A program made the translations under genes and the position numbers. The notes beneath the pieces were generated by a model. The model ran no database searches and had not been told where the DNA came from. It saw nothing but the letters and a program-made list of their open reading frames with translations. From NCBI RefSeq assembly GCF_011440395.1, contig NZ_JAAOIX010000004.1, positions 62,001 to 126,000 on the forward strand: a stretch of DNA of 64,000 nucleotides, given 5' to 3'. This DNA is from Pseudomaricurvus alcaniphilus. Its GTDB lineage: Bacteria > Pseudomonadota > Gammaproteobacteria > Pseudomonadales > Cellvibrionaceae. Of this stretch, positions 50,835 to 61,426 are shown piece after piece. Position 1 is the first letter of the stretch. Each line of letters opens with the position of its first letter.

Positions 50835-51020
50835 GGCTCGGCGGGTGTACCCTGCCAGACCAATCAGGCCGCGTTTAGGCTCGCCGCGCTTTTCGGGCTT
50901 TCGCGTACGGATGTTTGAGCGCAGCGCAGCGGAGCGACGATTTAGAAGTAAATAAAAGGGCGGGAGCGCGAAAAGTGCGGCGAGCCTGCGGCCGGTCTGG
51001 CGGGGTGCACCCGCCGAGCC
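50835..51020. repeat. Large imperfect palindrome B (about 186 bp), related to A
   Basis: The arms GGCTCGGCGGGTG and CACCCGCCGAGCC are perfect, as are CGCCAGACC/GGTCTGGCG-type inner segments. Next, AGGCTCGCCGCGCTTTTCG pairs with CGAAAAGTGCGGCGAGCCT with one mismatch. The core (CTCGCCGCRCTTTTCG and CCAGACC) is shared with palindrome A, so both belong to one repeat family. Confidence 0.85.
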
Positions 51021-51309
51021 GCCTAATGTGCACGAACCAAATAACATCTTTCGGATTCCCACAGACGGATACTCAAGCCAACTGCCAGCGGCGAGCCTGC
51101 GGCTGGTCTGGCAGGGCACACCCGCCGAGCCGTCTAATGTGCGCGAACTAACTAACATCTTTCGGGTACCCGCAGACGGATGCTCAAACTGAGCGCCAAC
51201 GGAGAGCCTGCATAGACTCGACGAGCCACACCTGCCAACCGCCAAATGTCAGCAAACGAGAAAGCACCCTTTGGCGCTCCCATCCACCGCTCAGCCATTG
51301 TATAATCCC
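50977..51309. repeat. 111-bp tandem direct repeat, two good units and one degraded
   Basis: The marker GAGCCTGC lies at 50982, 51093 and 51204, exactly 111 bases apart. Units 50977-51087 and 51088-51198 are highly similar. The third (51199-51309) keeps only the register and scattered blocks and runs into the valS promoter. The left part of unit 1 is also the right arm of palindrome B. Confidence 0.85.
51301..51306 (+). promoter_or_regulatory. -10 box of the valS promoter
   Basis: A perfect TATAAT, 37 bases before the valS ATG. No convincing -35 box at normal spacing was found. It falls inside the degraded third copy of the 111-bp repeat. Confidence 0.45.
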
Positions 51310-51342
51310 GCACTTTTCCGCCGAGCAAACGACAGCAGAACT

Positions 51343-54156
51343 ATGGACAAAACCTACCAGCCCCAAGCAATCGAAAAATCCTGGTACCAGACCTGGGAAA
51401 AAAATGGCTTCTTCAAGCCATCCGGCGTGGGCGAGTCCTACTGCATCATGATTCCGCCGCCCAACGTCACCGGCAGCCTGCACATGGGCCACGGCTTCCA
51501 GGAATCCATAATGGACGCCCTGATCCGCTACCACCGCATGAAAGGCCGCAACACCCTCTGGCAAGTGGGCACCGACCACGCCGGCATCGCCACCCAAATG
51601 GTGGTCGAGCGACAACTGGACGCCCAGGGCATCTCCCGCCACGACCTCGGCCGGGAAAAATTTATCGAGAAAGTGTGGGAGTGGAAAGCCGAATCCGGTG
51701 GCACCATCACCCAGCAACTGCGTCGCCTCGGCGCCAGCCCCGACTGGAGCCGCGAACGCTTCACCATGGACGACGGCTTCTACAAAGCGGTCCAGGAAGT
51801 GTTTATTCGCCTCTACGAAGAAAAGCTCATCTACCGCGGCAAGCGCCTGGTCAACTGGGACCCGAAACTGCACACCGCCGTCTCCGACCTGGAAGTCATC
51901 TCCGAGGAAGAAGACGGCCACCTGTGGCACTTTCGCTACCCCCTGACCGACGGCAGCGGTCACCTGGTAGTGGCCACCACCCGCCCGGAAACCATGCTCG
52001 GCGACACCGCAGTGGCGGTGCACCCGGAAGATGAACGCTACCGCCAGTTGATCGGCAAGACCATCACCCTGCCGTTGGTAGGGCGCGAAATACCGATTAT
52101 CGCCGACGACTACGTCGACCGCGAATTTGGTACCGGCTGTGTCAAGATCACCCCGGCCCACGACTTCAACGACTACGAAATGGGCCAGCGCCACAGCTTG
52201 CCCATGATCAACATCTTCGACAACGACGCCCGCACCAACGCCAATGTGCCGGAAAAATACCGCAGCATGGACCGCTTCGACGCCCGGACGCTGGTGGTCG
52301 AAGACCTGCAGGCCCTGGGCCTGCTGGAAAAAATCGACGACCACAAACTGAAAGTGCCGCGCGGCGATCGCACCGGGGTAGTGATCGAGCCCTACCTCAC
52401 CGACCAGTGGTACGTGAAAACCCAACCGCTGGCAGAAGAAGCCATCAGGGCGGTGGAAGACGGCGACATTCAATTCGTGCCGAAGCAGTACGAAAACATG
52501 TACTTCTCCTGGATGCGCGACATTCAGGACTGGTGTATTTCCCGCCAGCTGTGGTGGGGCCACCGCATTCCCGCCTGGTACGACCGCCAGGGCAACGTCT
52601 ACGTCGGCCGCAGCGAAGCCGAAGTGCGCCAGAAGCACAACTTGCCTGACGACCTCAGCCTGCAGCAGGATGACGACGTGCTCGACACCTGGTTCTCCTC
52701 TGGCCTGTGGACCTTTGGCACCCTCGGCTGGCCGGAACAGACCGACCTCCTGAAAACCTTCCACAGCACCGACGTGCTGGTGACCGGCTTCGACATCATC
52801 TTTTTCTGGGTCGCGCGCATGATCATGCTGACCCTGCACTTCCGCAAGGAAGTGCCGTTCCACACCGTCTACGTACACGGCCTGGTGCGCGACAGCCACG
52901 GCCAGAAGATGTCGAAGTCCAAGGGCAATGTTATCGACCCCATCGACCTGATCGACGGTATCGAACTGGAAGACCTGGTGGCCAAGCGCACCGCCGGCAT
53001 GATGGTGCCGCGGATGCGCGAGAAGATCGAAAAGCAGACCCGCAAGGAATTCCCCAATGGCCTCGCCGCCTACGGTACCGACGCCCTGCGCTACACCTAC
53101 TACTCGCTGGCCTCCACCGGCCGCGACATCAAGTTTGATGTAGGCCGCATCGAAGGCTTCCGCAACTTCTGCAACAAGATCTGGAACGCCTCCCGCTATG
53201 TGCTGATGAACTGCGAGGTGCAGGACGAACAGGGCAATCGCCTCAGCGCCCACGACTGCGACCAGGACAATTCCGGCGGCTATGAGCTGTCAGTGGCGGA
53301 TCGCTGGATCATCTCGCGCCTGCAGCAGGTGGAAAAGGCCTTCGCCGAGGGCGTGGAGAGCTACCGCTTCGACCTCGCCTCCCAGGCCCTGTACGATTTT
53401 ATCTGGAACGAATACTGCTCCTGGTACCTGGAGCTCTCCAAGCCGGTATTGACCAGCGCCGACTTCAGCGCGGCGCAAAAGAAAGGCACCCGCCGCACCT
53501 TGATCCGGGTATTGGAAGCAACCCTGCGCCTGGCCCACCCGTTGATGCCGTTTATTACCGAAGAAATCTGGCAGCGCATCAAGGACCTGGCCGGCGTCAG
53601 CACTGCAGACGGCCAGGGCGAAACCATTATGACCGCGCGCTTGCCTGAGTGCGAGCCCGGCAAGATCGACCAACAGGCCATGGCCGACGTAAAATGGCTG
53701 CAAGGGGTAATTGAAGGGGTGCGCAATATTCGCGGTGAAATGAACATCTCGCCGGCGAAAAGCATCCCCCTGTTCTTTGCCAACGGCTCCGCCAACGACC
53801 GGCGCTGCCTGGACGACAACCGTCTGTTCCTGACCCGGCTTGCCAGCCTTGAGTCCATTACCTGGCTCAACCCCGGTGACACCGCGCCCATGTCCGCCAC
53901 CGCCCTGGTGGGGGACATGGAAATCCTGGTGCCCATGGCCGGCCTGATCGATGTGGCGGCGGAAACGGCGCGCCTCAACAAGGAGATCGACAAGCTGAAA
54001 AAGGAGAGTGCCCGGGTGCAAGGCAAGCTCGGCAACGCCAAATTTGTCGACAACGCGCCGGCCGAGGTGGTGCAGAAGGAAAAGGACAAGCTGGCGGATA
54101 TGCAGGCGGCACTGGGTAAGCTGGAAGAGCAGGCGATCAAGCTGGCGACCCTTTAA
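51343..54156 (+). CDS. valS: Valyl-tRNA synthetase
   Basis: 937 residues from ATG at 51343. Class I synthetase for tRNA-Val. The HIGH-type motif [16 protein letters not shown] and the KMSKS motif [18 protein letters not shown] are intact. The editing CP1 domain is at about 200-390 ([20 protein letters not shown]). [17 protein letters not shown], the anticodon-binding domain and the C-terminal coiled-coil arm ([20 protein letters not shown]) are all present. Its usual neighbours holC and pepA are not in this window. Confidence 0.97.
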   Translation: MDKTYQPQAIEKSWYQTWEKNGFFKPSGVGESYCIMIPPPNVTGSLHMGHGFQESIMDALIRYHRMKGRNTLWQVGTDHAGIATQMVVERQLDAQGISRHDLGREKFIEKVWEWKAESGGTITQQLRRLGASPDWSRERFTMDDGFYKAVQEVFIRLYEEKLIYRGKRLVNWDPKLHTAVSDLEVISEEEDGHLWHFRYPLTDGSGHLVVATTRPETMLGDTAVAVHPEDERYRQLIGKTITLPLVGREIPIIADDYVDREFGTGCVKITPAHDFNDYEMGQRHSLPMINIFDNDARTNANVPEKYRSMDRFDARTLVVEDLQALGLLEKIDDHKLKVPRGDRTGVVIEPYLTDQWYVKTQPLAEEAIRAVEDGDIQFVPKQYENMYFSWMRDIQDWCISRQLWWGHRIPAWYDRQGNVYVGRSEAEVRQKHNLPDDLSLQQDDDVLDTWFSSGLWTFGTLGWPEQTDLLKTFHSTDVLVTGFDIIFFWVARMIMLTLHFRKEVPFHTVYVHGLVRDSHGQKMSKSKGNVIDPIDLIDGIELEDLVAKRTAGMMVPRMREKIEKQTRKEFPNGLAAYGTDALRYTYYSLASTGRDIKFDVGRIEGFRNFCNKIWNASRYVLMNCEVQDEQGNRLSAHDCDQDNSGGYELSVADRWIISRLQQVEKAFAEGVESYRFDLASQALYDFIWNEYCSWYLELSKPVLTSADFSAAQKKGTRRTLIRVLEATLRLAHPLMPFITEEIWQRIKDLAGVSTADGQGETIMTARLPECEPGKIDQQAMADVKWLQGVIEGVRNIRGEMNISPAKSIPLFFANGSANDRRCLDDNRLFLTRLASLESITWLNPGDTAPMSATALVGDMEILVPMAGLIDVAAETARLNKEIDKLKKESARVQGKLGNAKFVDNAPAEVVQKEKDKLADMQAALGKLEEQAIKLATL

Positions 54157-54178
54157 CAGCAAACTATCGCCTGCGGCA

Positions 54179-54198
54179 GGCTGCCCCCAGGGGCAGCC
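54179..54198 (+). terminator. Hairpin after valS
   Basis: Perfect 8-bp stem with a 4-base loop 22 bases after the valS stop. No U-tract follows, so it is either a rho-dependent transcript end or an mRNA-stabilising structure. Confidence 0.4.
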
Positions 54199-54199
54199 A

Positions 54200-54253
54200 T
54201 AGCTCCTGCTGGAAGTTTCTGCTAAATAGCTCCTGGTATAAGTTTCTGCTCTT
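54200..54253. repeat. 27-bp direct repeat, two units
   Basis: TAGCTCCTG...AAGTTTCTGCT occurs at 54200 and again at 54227. The middle of the unit has diverged. It directly follows the valS hairpin. Confidence 0.75.
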
Positions 54254-54640
54254 GGTTCCCGCTAACAGCCCGGTTTAAGTTGACCACAAAGTGCAATTGC
54301 AGGAATCTGCGCCCCAGCAGCGGGTAGCCTTCCCGGTCGCCTGGACCGAACCGGGTCCCGAAACACCGGCACAGCCAGCAGCGCATATCGCGAGCTATAA
54401 ACTTTACTATTGACCAACGCTGCGCTGGCGCAATGCAGCGGAGCAACTACACTCATAAACCTGATGTTCCCCAACCGCGTTGTAACCGGATGCAATTGCT
54501 GTGGCCTGCTGCTGCCCCCAATTGGAGCACAGGCACACCGGGTGGGCCACCAAGCCAACGAATTCACCAATTTCATCCACGCAAAATGGCGTGTATTACG
54601 CTAAACTTGATTCATATCATTACCCGCCAGCTCCCTGGCT

Positions 54641-56260
54641 TTGCAGGCTAACTTGACTCACTCTACAGACAACCTACCGTGCCGCCCACCTATCCGTGGC
54701 CGGTGGCTTATCCCTGTTCGCACCGAACTGTTGCTGGCACTGTTACTGCCCCTCGCCTGGGCCCAGGTGTGCGCCACCGAGGTTATCGACGAGGAGCCTA
54801 TCAACGAAACGGCTATTTCGGTACAGGGGCTGGACGGATTCCCAGCGAAGCAAACCGACCTGTTATTAAAAACCGAGCAGGAGCGCGCCGACCGACCTGC
54901 GCCGACAGGCCCGGTCGCCCCCTCACCCAAGCCGGCAGGCCACCCTCTTGAGGTCACCCACCCAGACCATCCCCAGCAGCTGTTTGCCCTGCTCGGCGAT
55001 AAAGTCGAACCTGGCACTCTGCGAACCCTCAGGTGGTCGCCGCAAAATCTGTTCGATGGCATACCGGTACCCACCCCGGTGCTGGTGGCCAATGGCATCA
55101 AGCGAGGCCCGGTACTGTGCATCACCGGAGCGATTCACGGCGACGAGATCAACAGCATCGAGACCATCCGCCGGGTTATGCACAACCTCGATCCGGCCAA
55201 GCTGTCCGGTACCGTGGTCGGTATTCCCATCGTCAACCAGATGGGCTTTCGTCGCAATTCCCGCTATTTACCCGATCGTCGCGACCTGAACCGTTACTTT
55301 CCCGGCACCCCCAACGGCAGCTCCGCCGCCCGCATTGCCCACTCGCTGTTCACCCAGGTGATCCGCCACTGCACCGCGCTGGTGGATATGCACACCGGCT
55401 CCTTCAATCGCACCAACATCCCGCAGCTGCGGGCAGACCTGGGCCAGGAGAGTGTGCGCGCACTGGTGCAACAATTCGGCCACATCGTGGTGCTGCACAA
55501 TACGGGGGCAACCGGAACCTTGCGCCGCGAAGCGACTCTTGCCGGCGTACCCACCGTGACCCTTGAGGCTGGAGAGGCCCTGCGCATCCAGGAGGATGTG
55601 ATCGAAGCCGGGGTGCAACACCTGAACTCGCTGTTGACCAATATGAAAATGATCAAGCGGCCATTTTTCTGGAGCAACCCGCAGCCGATGTATATGGCTT
55701 CGCGCTGGCTGCGGGCAGAAGCCGGTGGTATTTTCATTACCAGCCGCCAGCCCGGGGACAAGGTGGCCGAAGGCGAGGTGCTGGGCCAAATCACTGACCC
55801 CATTACCAACGTCGAACTGGTAGTGCGCTCCCGCTATGCCGGCAGGATTATCGGCATGGCCCTGAACCAGGTGGTGTTGCCAGGCTATGCCATCTATCAC
55901 ATTGGGATTGACGCCAGCGCCATCCAGAAGCACAAAGACGTTTCGCCCCCGGCCGAGAGCGGTACTGCACCCGCCGACACCGCCACCGGGCCGGAGCTCC
56001 CACCCGACCAGTACCCCGGCGGCGCAGAACCGGCAACTGTGCCCGGAGTTATACCAGGCCCCATACCTGACCCCATGCCCGAGCCTATGCCTGAACCCAT
56101 GCCTGAACCCATGCCCGGCGCCGACAATGAAATGGACACCTCATCACTGCCCCCGACCTTCCCCAGTCCCGCGCAAAGCGCCGTGCCAGCAGCAACGGAA
56201 GCCAAAGTCGCACACCAGGATCGCCCATCGCCCATAAAGCACCAGCAACAACAACAGTAG
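54641..56260 (+). CDS. Periplasmic succinylglutamate desuccinylase/aspartoacylase-family protein with proline-rich tail
   Basis: 539 residues from a TTG start (54641; another TTG at 54653 is equally possible, and no ATG precedes the signal peptide). A signal peptide ends near TEVIDEE. The AstE/AspA zinc carboxypeptidase domain has H166-G-D-E169 and H251 in VDMHTGSFNR, giving the H-x2-E ... H zinc site. A biotinyl-like end domain follows (about 365-430). After residue 440 the protein is low complexity: PMPEP repeats (12-bp DNA units, about 56072-56119), then a Gln-rich C-terminus. The family removes acyl groups from amino acids; the substrate in the periplasm is unknown. Confidence 0.85.
   Translation: MQANLTHSTDNLPCRPPIRGRWLIPVRTELLLALLLPLAWAQVCATEVIDEEPINETAISVQGLDGFPAKQTDLLLKTEQERADRPAPTGPVAPSPKPAGHPLEVTHPDHPQQLFALLGDKVEPGTLRTLRWSPQNLFDGIPVPTPVLVANGIKRGPVLCITGAIHGDEINSIETIRRVMHNLDPAKLSGTVVGIPIVNQMGFRRNSRYLPDRRDLNRYFPGTPNGSSAARIAHSLFTQVIRHCTALVDMHTGSFNRTNIPQLRADLGQESVRALVQQFGHIVVLHNTGATGTLRREATLAGVPTVTLEAGEALRIQEDVIEAGVQHLNSLLTNMKMIKRPFFWSNPQPMYMASRWLRAEAGGIFITSRQPGDKVAEGEVLGQITDPITNVELVVRSRYAGRIIGMALNQVVLPGYAIYHIGIDASAIQKHKDVSPPAESGTAPADTATGPELPPDQYPGGAEPATVPGVIPGPIPDPMPEPMPEPMPEPMPGADNEMDTSSLPPTFPSPAQSAVPAATEAKVAHQDRPSPIKHQQQQQ
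56072..56119 (+). repeat. 12-bp in-frame repeat encoding Pro-Met-Pro-Glu units
   Basis: Four near-identical 12-bp units encode DPMPEPMPEPMPEPMPG in the tail of the AstE/AspA-family protein. Repeat number may vary between strains. Confidence 0.75.
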
Positions 56261-56300
56261 CACTAGCTGCAATAACAGAAGCACCAGCAGCAATAACAGC
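56238..56300. repeat. 21-bp tandem repeat crossing a stop codon
   Basis: Units with core AGCACYAGC-GCAAYAACAG begin at 56238, 56259 and 56280. The first encodes the terminal glutamines of the AstE/AspA-family protein; its stop codon TAG (56258-56260) lies at the junction with the second. Confidence 0.8.
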
Positions 56301-56539
56301 CCCACTGCCGGGCGGCCAAACGGCCGCCCCCTGGCTGCTCAGGACATTGCGCTTGCGCCGTTGTTTACTACACTGATTACATAGAACCTTGAACTTAAAA
56401 CAGAAAAACCTGTGCGCCCCGACACTGGCCGCCAGCGGTCGCTCGCACCTGTCACTGGTTGCGCGCCAGCGGCCTTATCTGCCCCCGCTGGGCGCAGGAA
56501 AATTCTAACGTTAACATACCCAGCACCCGGAACCGGTAC

Positions 56540-59500
56540 ATGCCAGACACCAATCATCGCACCACTTCCCGCCTCTGGCGCGCACTACTGGCACACCGCC
56601 TGTCCACTGCCCTGCTGGTGCTGGTTACCTCGCTGCTGATCACCGGTCTGGCCTGGTACATTTCCGACCGCTCAGTCAACAAGCGCGCCGGTGAGCGCTT
56701 CCAGTTCCAGGTGCAGGACGTCACCACCGCCATCGAGCGCCGCATGGAAGAATACATCATGGCGCTGCGGGCCGGCGTTGGTATGTTCAATGGCTCAGAC
56801 TACGTCAGCCGCAAGGACTGGCGTGACTTTACCAGCACCCTGGAACTGCAAACCTACTTTCCTGGCATCCAGGGGCTGGGCTACGCCGAGATGCTGACAC
56901 CGCAACAGCTGCCGCAACACGAAACGGAGATTCGCGCCGAGGGCTTTCCCGATTACCGGGTTACCCCCACCCACCGCCGTGAGGTCTACAGCGCTATTGT
57001 CTACCTCGAACCGTTCGACTGGCGCAACCAGCGCGCCTTCGGCTACGACATGTATTCCGAACCCACCCGCCGCGCGGCTATGGACCGAGCTCGTGACAGC
57101 GGCAAGCCGGCTGTCTCCGGGAGGGTGACACTGGTGCAGGAGACCGACCGGGATGTACAGTACGGTTTCCTGATGTACTACCCCCTGTATCGGGCCAACG
57201 CGCCAACCGCCACCGTTGAGCAGCGCCGCCAGGCCCTGCGCGGCTTTGTCTATAGCGCCTTTCGAATGGGCGACCTGATGCAGGGGATCCTCGGTGCAAA
57301 CCAGGGTGGGATCGACTTCGAAATCTACGACGGCGACCGCGCCGGCGCGGATTCCCTGCTCTACAACAATGTCGATGATGCACCCCCTCGCCTCGGCGCC
57401 AGCGATCACCGGCCCCTGTTTGCGGACCTCCACCGCGTCAATGTGGGTGGTCACAACTGGACCCTTTACGTCTACACCGAGCCCAATTACCTGTCCGGCG
57501 CCGAAGCCAGCCAGCCCACCATCGTCGCCATCTGTGGCCTGGTGGTGGATATCCTGCTGTTTCTGGTCATCATCAACCTGAGCCGCTCCCAACAGCGGGC
57601 GGAAAACCTCGCCGAGGATGCCACCCGGGAATTGGTGCTCAGTGAAGAGCGGCACCGCTTGCTGTTTACCAATGCCAGGGCAGTGATGCTGCTGACCGAG
57701 CCGGATACCGGCCAAATCCACGACGCCAATGCCGCCGCCCTCAGCTTCTACGGCTACCCGCTGACAACCCTGCGCCAGATGACCCTGGCATCGCTCACCA
57801 GCAACAGCCCGCCCCCCTCGCTGGCAGCCTTTCCCAGCAGTTCCCAGCTACACGCCGCCGGCGCCAAAGAAGGCGACTGCCAGCGCAGCTACCAACGGCT
57901 CGCCAACGGCGAAGTGCGGCTGGTGGAAATGCGCAGTGGCGAAATAGAAATGGGCCGTCGCTCGCTGGTACTGGCCATCATTATCGATGTCACCCGTCGT
58001 TATGAGGCTGAAAAAGAACTGTCCGCCAGTGAGCGACGCTACCAGGAGGTGTTCGAACTCGCGCCGGTACCCATGTGGTTAATCGACCCGGATTCCGGTG
58101 CCCTGCTGGACGCCAACAAGGCCGCCATTGTGCACTACGGCTATAGCCGGGCGCAGTTCCTGCAGATGCACCTCGCCGACCTCAGCCGGGACCGGGACGA
58201 CAAGCTCGATTGGCTCGACCACGGCGGCACCAGTGAAACCTTTCACCGCACCGCTGATGGCCGTGACATCCGGGTCGAGATTACCGCTCGCAGCCTGTTT
58301 TACGGCGGCCGCGAAGTCTGTATTGCGGCGCTGGTCGATATCACCGAGCGCAGCCGCAACGCGGCCAACCTGAACCAGGCGCGACTGGACGCAGAGGCCG
58401 CCAATCGCGCCAAAAGCGATTTTGTCGCCAATATGAGCCACGAAATCCGCACCCCCATGAACGCCATTCTGGGCTTCAGCCAACTGCTGGCCGAGCAGGA
58501 ATTACCTGACCAGGCGCGGGATTACAGCAAGCGCATTCTCAGCTCCTCGCGCGCCCTGCTGGGTCTGCTCAACGACATTCTCGATCACGCCAAGGTGGAG
58601 GCCAACCGGCTGGAACTGGAGTGCAAGGAATTCGATCTGGAGGAGACCATCACCCGCTCGCTGGACCTGTTTGCCATTGAAGCCCACGACAAAGGTCTGC
58701 AGCTCTACCTCGACCTCGCCCCCGACCTGCCGGTCAGCCTACAGGGTGACGCACTGCGACTCGAACAGGTAATCAATAACCTGCTGGGCAACGCCGTCAA
58801 GTTCACCGAGCGGGGCGAGATCCTGATTGCCGTGAGTCTTGCCGCCGACACCGACAGCGAAACCAGTGCGCCCCCGGTAACCACTCTGCGGTTTAGCGTA
58901 AAAGATACGGGCATCGGTGTGTCCGCGGCACAAATTCCGTCCCTGTTCCAGCCGTTTTTCCAATCTGACACCTCCACCACCCGCGAATATGGCGGCACCG
59001 GCCTGGGCCTTACTATCTGCCGCAGGCTGGTGGAGATGATGGGTGGCCGCATCGAGGCACAGAGCACCCTGGGGGTCGGCAGTAAATTTGTTTTTAGCGC
59101 CAGCTTTGCTGCGGTAGCGCCCCGGACAATGGCCGCTACGGCGGCAGAAATGGCCGCGCAACAGCGCGGCTTACCCGCCCAGGTGCTGCTGCTCGACCAG
59201 CAGCCCACCAGCGCCCGGATCACCACCGCTATCCTGCAGCGCTTCGGTATCAGCACTACCGCTTGGCGCGCAGACGCGGCGATCGAGCCGCAAGCGGATC
59301 AACTTTTGCTGGTCGACAGTGCCAGTTTTACTGACAGTTCTGCAGCTTTGAAAAGCGCCTTCGCGGCGGCCCCGGCTCTGCAATGGCTGTTATTGAGCGA
59401 TTCACAAGAACCCGCTCTGGACTATAAAGATCTGCCTCTGCCCCAGGCGGTGCTGGTCAAACCGGTGACCCCGGCGCGTCTGCTGGCCGCGCTGACCACC

Positions 59501-60433
59501 GCCACGGACACCGCCCCTGCGGGCGACTCAAGCCTCGCCAACAAGTATCACAACAGCCTGCAGGGCTACCGAATATTAGTGGTCGAAGATAATTTAACCA
59601 ACCAACTGGTGGCTCGAGCCCTGCTCGAACGGCTCGGGCTCGAGGTTGATATCGCCAACAACGGCAGCGCGGCCCTCAGCCAGCTTGGCAGCCAGAGCTA
59701 CGACCTGGTGTTGATGGATATACAGATGCCGGGCATGGATGGCCTGGAGGCCACCCGTCGCTACCGCGCCACCGAAACCCGGGACCAGCACCTGCCCATC
59801 ATCGCCATGACGGCCTCGGCAATGGCGGAAGATCGCGCAGCTTGCGCTGCGGCGGGAATGGACGCCCACCTGGCCAAACCGATTGACCATGAACGCCTGC
59901 TGGAGCAACTGCGCTTGTGGCTGCCGGCAGGAAACCAGCAGACTATAGAAGACTCCGTACCGGCCTCGCAACAGGGCCCGCACCAGCATTCTTCGAACGA
60001 ACCCGGGCACAGTGAAGCCGCGGACAATATCGCTGCTGCGGAGCTAACGACGACTGCTTCCGGCCAAGGCGACAATCCGCCGCTGATCGATTTTGCCCGC
60101 CTGCAGCAACGCATCGGTGGTGACGGCGACTTGCTCCGCGTGCTGTTCACGACGTTTGCGGCAGACCTGGAGGACTGCCAGACAAAATTGGCCCTGTTGC
60201 GCTCCACACCGGTGGAAAGCTGGTTGGCCGAATTACTGCACACCCTCAAAGGCCTGGCCGCCAATATCGAGGCCTGGCCACTGCACGAACTGGTGCTGGA
60301 GCTGCAATCCTGCAGCAGGCAAAACTCATCGCCGGGCGCAGAGCAACTCGACCAATTGGCCAGCCTGATCCGCAAAACCCGAATCAGTGCCGAGCGTAAA
60401 GGAGCCGCGACTCAAGCCGCGCGCAGCCTTTGA
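56540..60433 (+). CDS. Hybrid sensor histidine kinase (CHASE-PAS-PAS-HisKA-HATPase-REC-Hpt)
   Basis: 1297 residues from ATG at 56540; the frame extends upstream without need. One membrane segment near residues 20-40 and a second near 326-345 flank a periplasmic CHASE1-like sensor (about 70-300). Two PAS domains follow (about 370-490 and 497-607). The kinase core has H634 in [13 protein letters not shown], with an ATPase domain ending near 856 ([19 protein letters not shown]). A degenerate receiver lies at 880-990. Next is a true receiver with D1060 in [11 protein letters not shown], and last an Hpt domain with H1234 in LLHTLKG. It runs a complete internal phosphorelay but has no response regulator next door. 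The ligand is unknown. Confidence 0.93.
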   Translation: MPDTNHRTTSRLWRALLAHRLSTALLVLVTSLLITGLAWYISDRSVNKRAGERFQFQVQDVTTAIERRMEEYIMALRAGVGMFNGSDYVSRKDWRDFTSTLELQTYFPGIQGLGYAEMLTPQQLPQHETEIRAEGFPDYRVTPTHRREVYSAIVYLEPFDWRNQRAFGYDMYSEPTRRAAMDRARDSGKPAVSGRVTLVQETDRDVQYGFLMYYPLYRANAPTATVEQRRQALRGFVYSAFRMGDLMQGILGANQGGIDFEIYDGDRAGADSLLYNNVDDAPPRLGASDHRPLFADLHRVNVGGHNWTLYVYTEPNYLSGAEASQPTIVAICGLVVDILLFLVIINLSRSQQRAENLAEDATRELVLSEERHRLLFTNARAVMLLTEPDTGQIHDANAAALSFYGYPLTTLRQMTLASLTSNSPPPSLAAFPSSSQLHAAGAKEGDCQRSYQRLANGEVRLVEMRSGEIEMGRRSLVLAIIIDVTRRYEAEKELSASERRYQEVFELAPVPMWLIDPDSGALLDANKAAIVHYGYSRAQFLQMHLADLSRDRDDKLDWLDHGGTSETFHRTADGRDIRVEITARSLFYGGREVCIAALVDITERSRNAANLNQARLDAEAANRAKSDFVANMSHEIRTPMNAILGFSQLLAEQELPDQARDYSKRILSSSRALLGLLNDILDHAKVEANRLELECKEFDLEETITRSLDLFAIEAHDKGLQLYLDLAPDLPVSLQGDALRLEQVINNLLGNAVKFTERGEILIAVSLAADTDSETSAPPVTTLRFSVKDTGIGVSAAQIPSLFQPFFQSDTSTTREYGGTGLGLTICRRLVEMMGGRIEAQSTLGVGSKFVFSASFAAVAPRTMAATAAEMAAQQRGLPAQVLLLDQQPTSARITTAILQRFGISTTAWRADAAIEPQADQLLLVDSASFTDSSAALKSAFAAAPALQWLLLSDSQEPALDYKDLPLPQAVLVKPVTPARLLAALTTATDTAPAGDSSLANKYHNSLQGYRILVVEDNLTNQLVARALLERLGLEVDIANNGSAALSQLGSQSYDLVLMDIQMPGMDGLEATRRYRATETRDQHLPIIAMTASAMAEDRAACAAAGMDAHLAKPIDHERLLEQLRLWLPAGNQQTIEDSVPASQQGPHQHSSNEPGHSEAADNIAAAELTTTASGQGDNPPLIDFARLQQRIGGDGDLLRVLFTTFAADLEDCQTKLALLRSTPVESWLAELLHTLKGLAANIEAWPLHELVLELQSCSRQNSSPGAEQLDQLASLIRKTRISAERKGAATQAARSL

Positions 60434-60438
60434 TCTTT

Positions 60439-60507
60439 GCACGGCTAAACTATCACTGATAAATGGTCACGACTAAATTGTCACGGCTAAATTGTCACCG
60501 CTAACCA
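60439..60507. repeat. 14-bp tandem repeat, about five units
   Basis: GTCACGRCTAAATT-type units begin at 60466, 60480 and 60494, with weaker copies at 60439 and 60453. The array starts 6 bases after the histidine kinase stop codon. Confidence 0.8.
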
Positions 60508-60587
60508 GGCCTGCCGCTTTGCTTTGCTGCAGCGGTCAGCCCAAGCACAGCGCCTCGAAAAAGCAGTTGCAGCGACTCGAATCAAAT

Positions 60588-61010
60588 TCAGTTGCCGCTG
60601 CCCAATGGCCAGGTAATCACAGCGGCAAATAACTCGAAGCCTTGAAAGTGACTGAACTCGCCCTGCGGCGTGACGGTGACGTAAACCCAGCCATTCCTGG
60701 ATTCGGACAAGCGCTGGCGATCCACCCGGTAAGCGTCGCTGGAGGATATTTCCAGCAACACCTCATCCACCGCATCGGCCAACTGCGGGGTAAAGCATTC
60801 AGCCTTCTGCACCTCACTGGCAAGCCGCGCGGCCAGTGCCAGTTCCGGGCTATCGGCTGGCGGGTCGCTGCTGAGCGGCACGAACACCCCCTCGGCCTCG
60901 ACTCGGTTATCCGCGCCGCCTGCGCCGACATGGGTCCAGAACAGCAGCCCACTGGGCTGCAGTGCAATAACCCCGGCCTGCTCCAGGGACAGTAAACACA
61001 ATTCTTGCAT
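60588..61010 (-). CDS. Conserved hypothetical protein (possibly DUF6210-like)
   Basis: 140 residues from ATG at 61010. Soluble, no signal. It begins with a beta-rich segment (QPSGLLFWTHVGAGGADNRVEAEGVFVPL), has ADAVDEVL and the motif VDRQRLSESRNGWVYVTV, and ends WPLGSGN. This combination resembles proteins annotated DUF6210, but I am not certain. Nothing can be said about function. It sits between the kinase and dodecin genes and is separately transcribed. Confidence 0.65.
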   Translation of the reverse strand: MQELCLLSLEQAGVIALQPSGLLFWTHVGAGGADNRVEAEGVFVPLSSDPPADSPELALAARLASEVQKAECFTPQLADAVDEVLLEISSSDAYRVDRQRLSESRNGWVYVTVTPQGEFSHFQGFELFAAVITWPLGSGN

Positions 61011-61093
61011 TGGTTAAGAGAGCTCGCTGTTGCCGTAGCGGTATTGTTGCAGCTGTATTCCAGCTATCCCGTTAGCCTTTGTCGCCTGCCAGT

Positions 61094-61303
61094 TCAATCG
61101 TCGAGCCGAAAGCCCAGCTTCATGGTCACCTGGAAGTGACCGACCTTGCCATCCTGGATATGGCCGCGAATATTCTCAACTTCAAACCACTCCAGGTTGT
61201 GAATGGAGCGCGAGGCTTTGGTGACGGCTTTCTGGATCGCATCGTCCACACTGGCTTTGGAAGAACCAACAACATTAACCATTTTATAAACGTGATCGCT
61301 CAT
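61094..61303 (-). CDS. Dodecin family protein
   Basis: 69 residues, right for the family, from ATG at 61303 with AGGAG at ideal spacing. It assembles into dodecameric shells that store flavin or FMN. The family pattern VYKMVNVVGSSKASVDDAIQKAV, SIHNLEWFEVENIRG with the flavin-stacking Trp, and GHFQVTMKLGFRLDD is complete. It stands alone. Confidence 0.94.
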   Translation of the reverse strand: MSDHVYKMVNVVGSSKASVDDAIQKAVTKASRSIHNLEWFEVENIRGHIQDGKVGHFQVTMKLGFRLDD

Positions 61304-61426
61304 TTTGTTAACTCCTGTTGATAAGGGCCTACTGAGGTTAACACAGCGATGTTGGCATTGTCGCCGGGGGTTGATAACCAGCGACAACCCGGCGAATCAA
61401 TTGCCGGCGAGCGTAATAGCAGACGG

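Larger units (their letters stand above)
50201..51342. other. Repeat-rich non-coding region between purC and valS
   Basis: 1142 bases with no credible gene; the short frames in it lie inside palindromes. It holds two large inverted-repeat elements (50445-50612 and 50835-51020) and a 111-bp tandem array (50977-51309), all sharing the same core motifs. The valS promoter is at its right end. Confidence 0.75.
54157..54640. other. Intergenic region after valS
   Basis: 484 bases with no credible gene on either strand. Just after the valS stop is a GGCTGCCC/GGGCAGCC hairpin (54179-54198) without a T-run, then a 27-bp tandem repeat at 54200-54253. The rest shows nothing recognisable. Confidence 0.5.

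Noticed and set aside
50401-51151. Short open frames within the palindromes upstream of valS
   Set aside because: They run through inverted repeats on both strands with no start context; the sequence is better explained as structured non-coding DNA.
50977-51309. CRISPR array
   Set aside because: The period is 111 bp with full-length similarity between units rather than short repeats separated by unique spacers, and there are no cas genes.
50201-51342. Insertion sequence or MITE with transposase
   Set aside because: Inverted repeats are present but no transposase frame and no clear flanking target duplication were seen; left as an unclassified repeat family.
51184-53253. 689-codon minus-strand open frame opposite valS
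   Set aside because: It is the antisense of a certain valS. Long antisense frames are common opposite high-GC genes, and the protein is low-complexity and matches nothing.
54222-54576. Small open frames on the minus strand after valS
   Set aside because: No ribosome binding sites, no recognisable domain, and they overlap each other in different frames.
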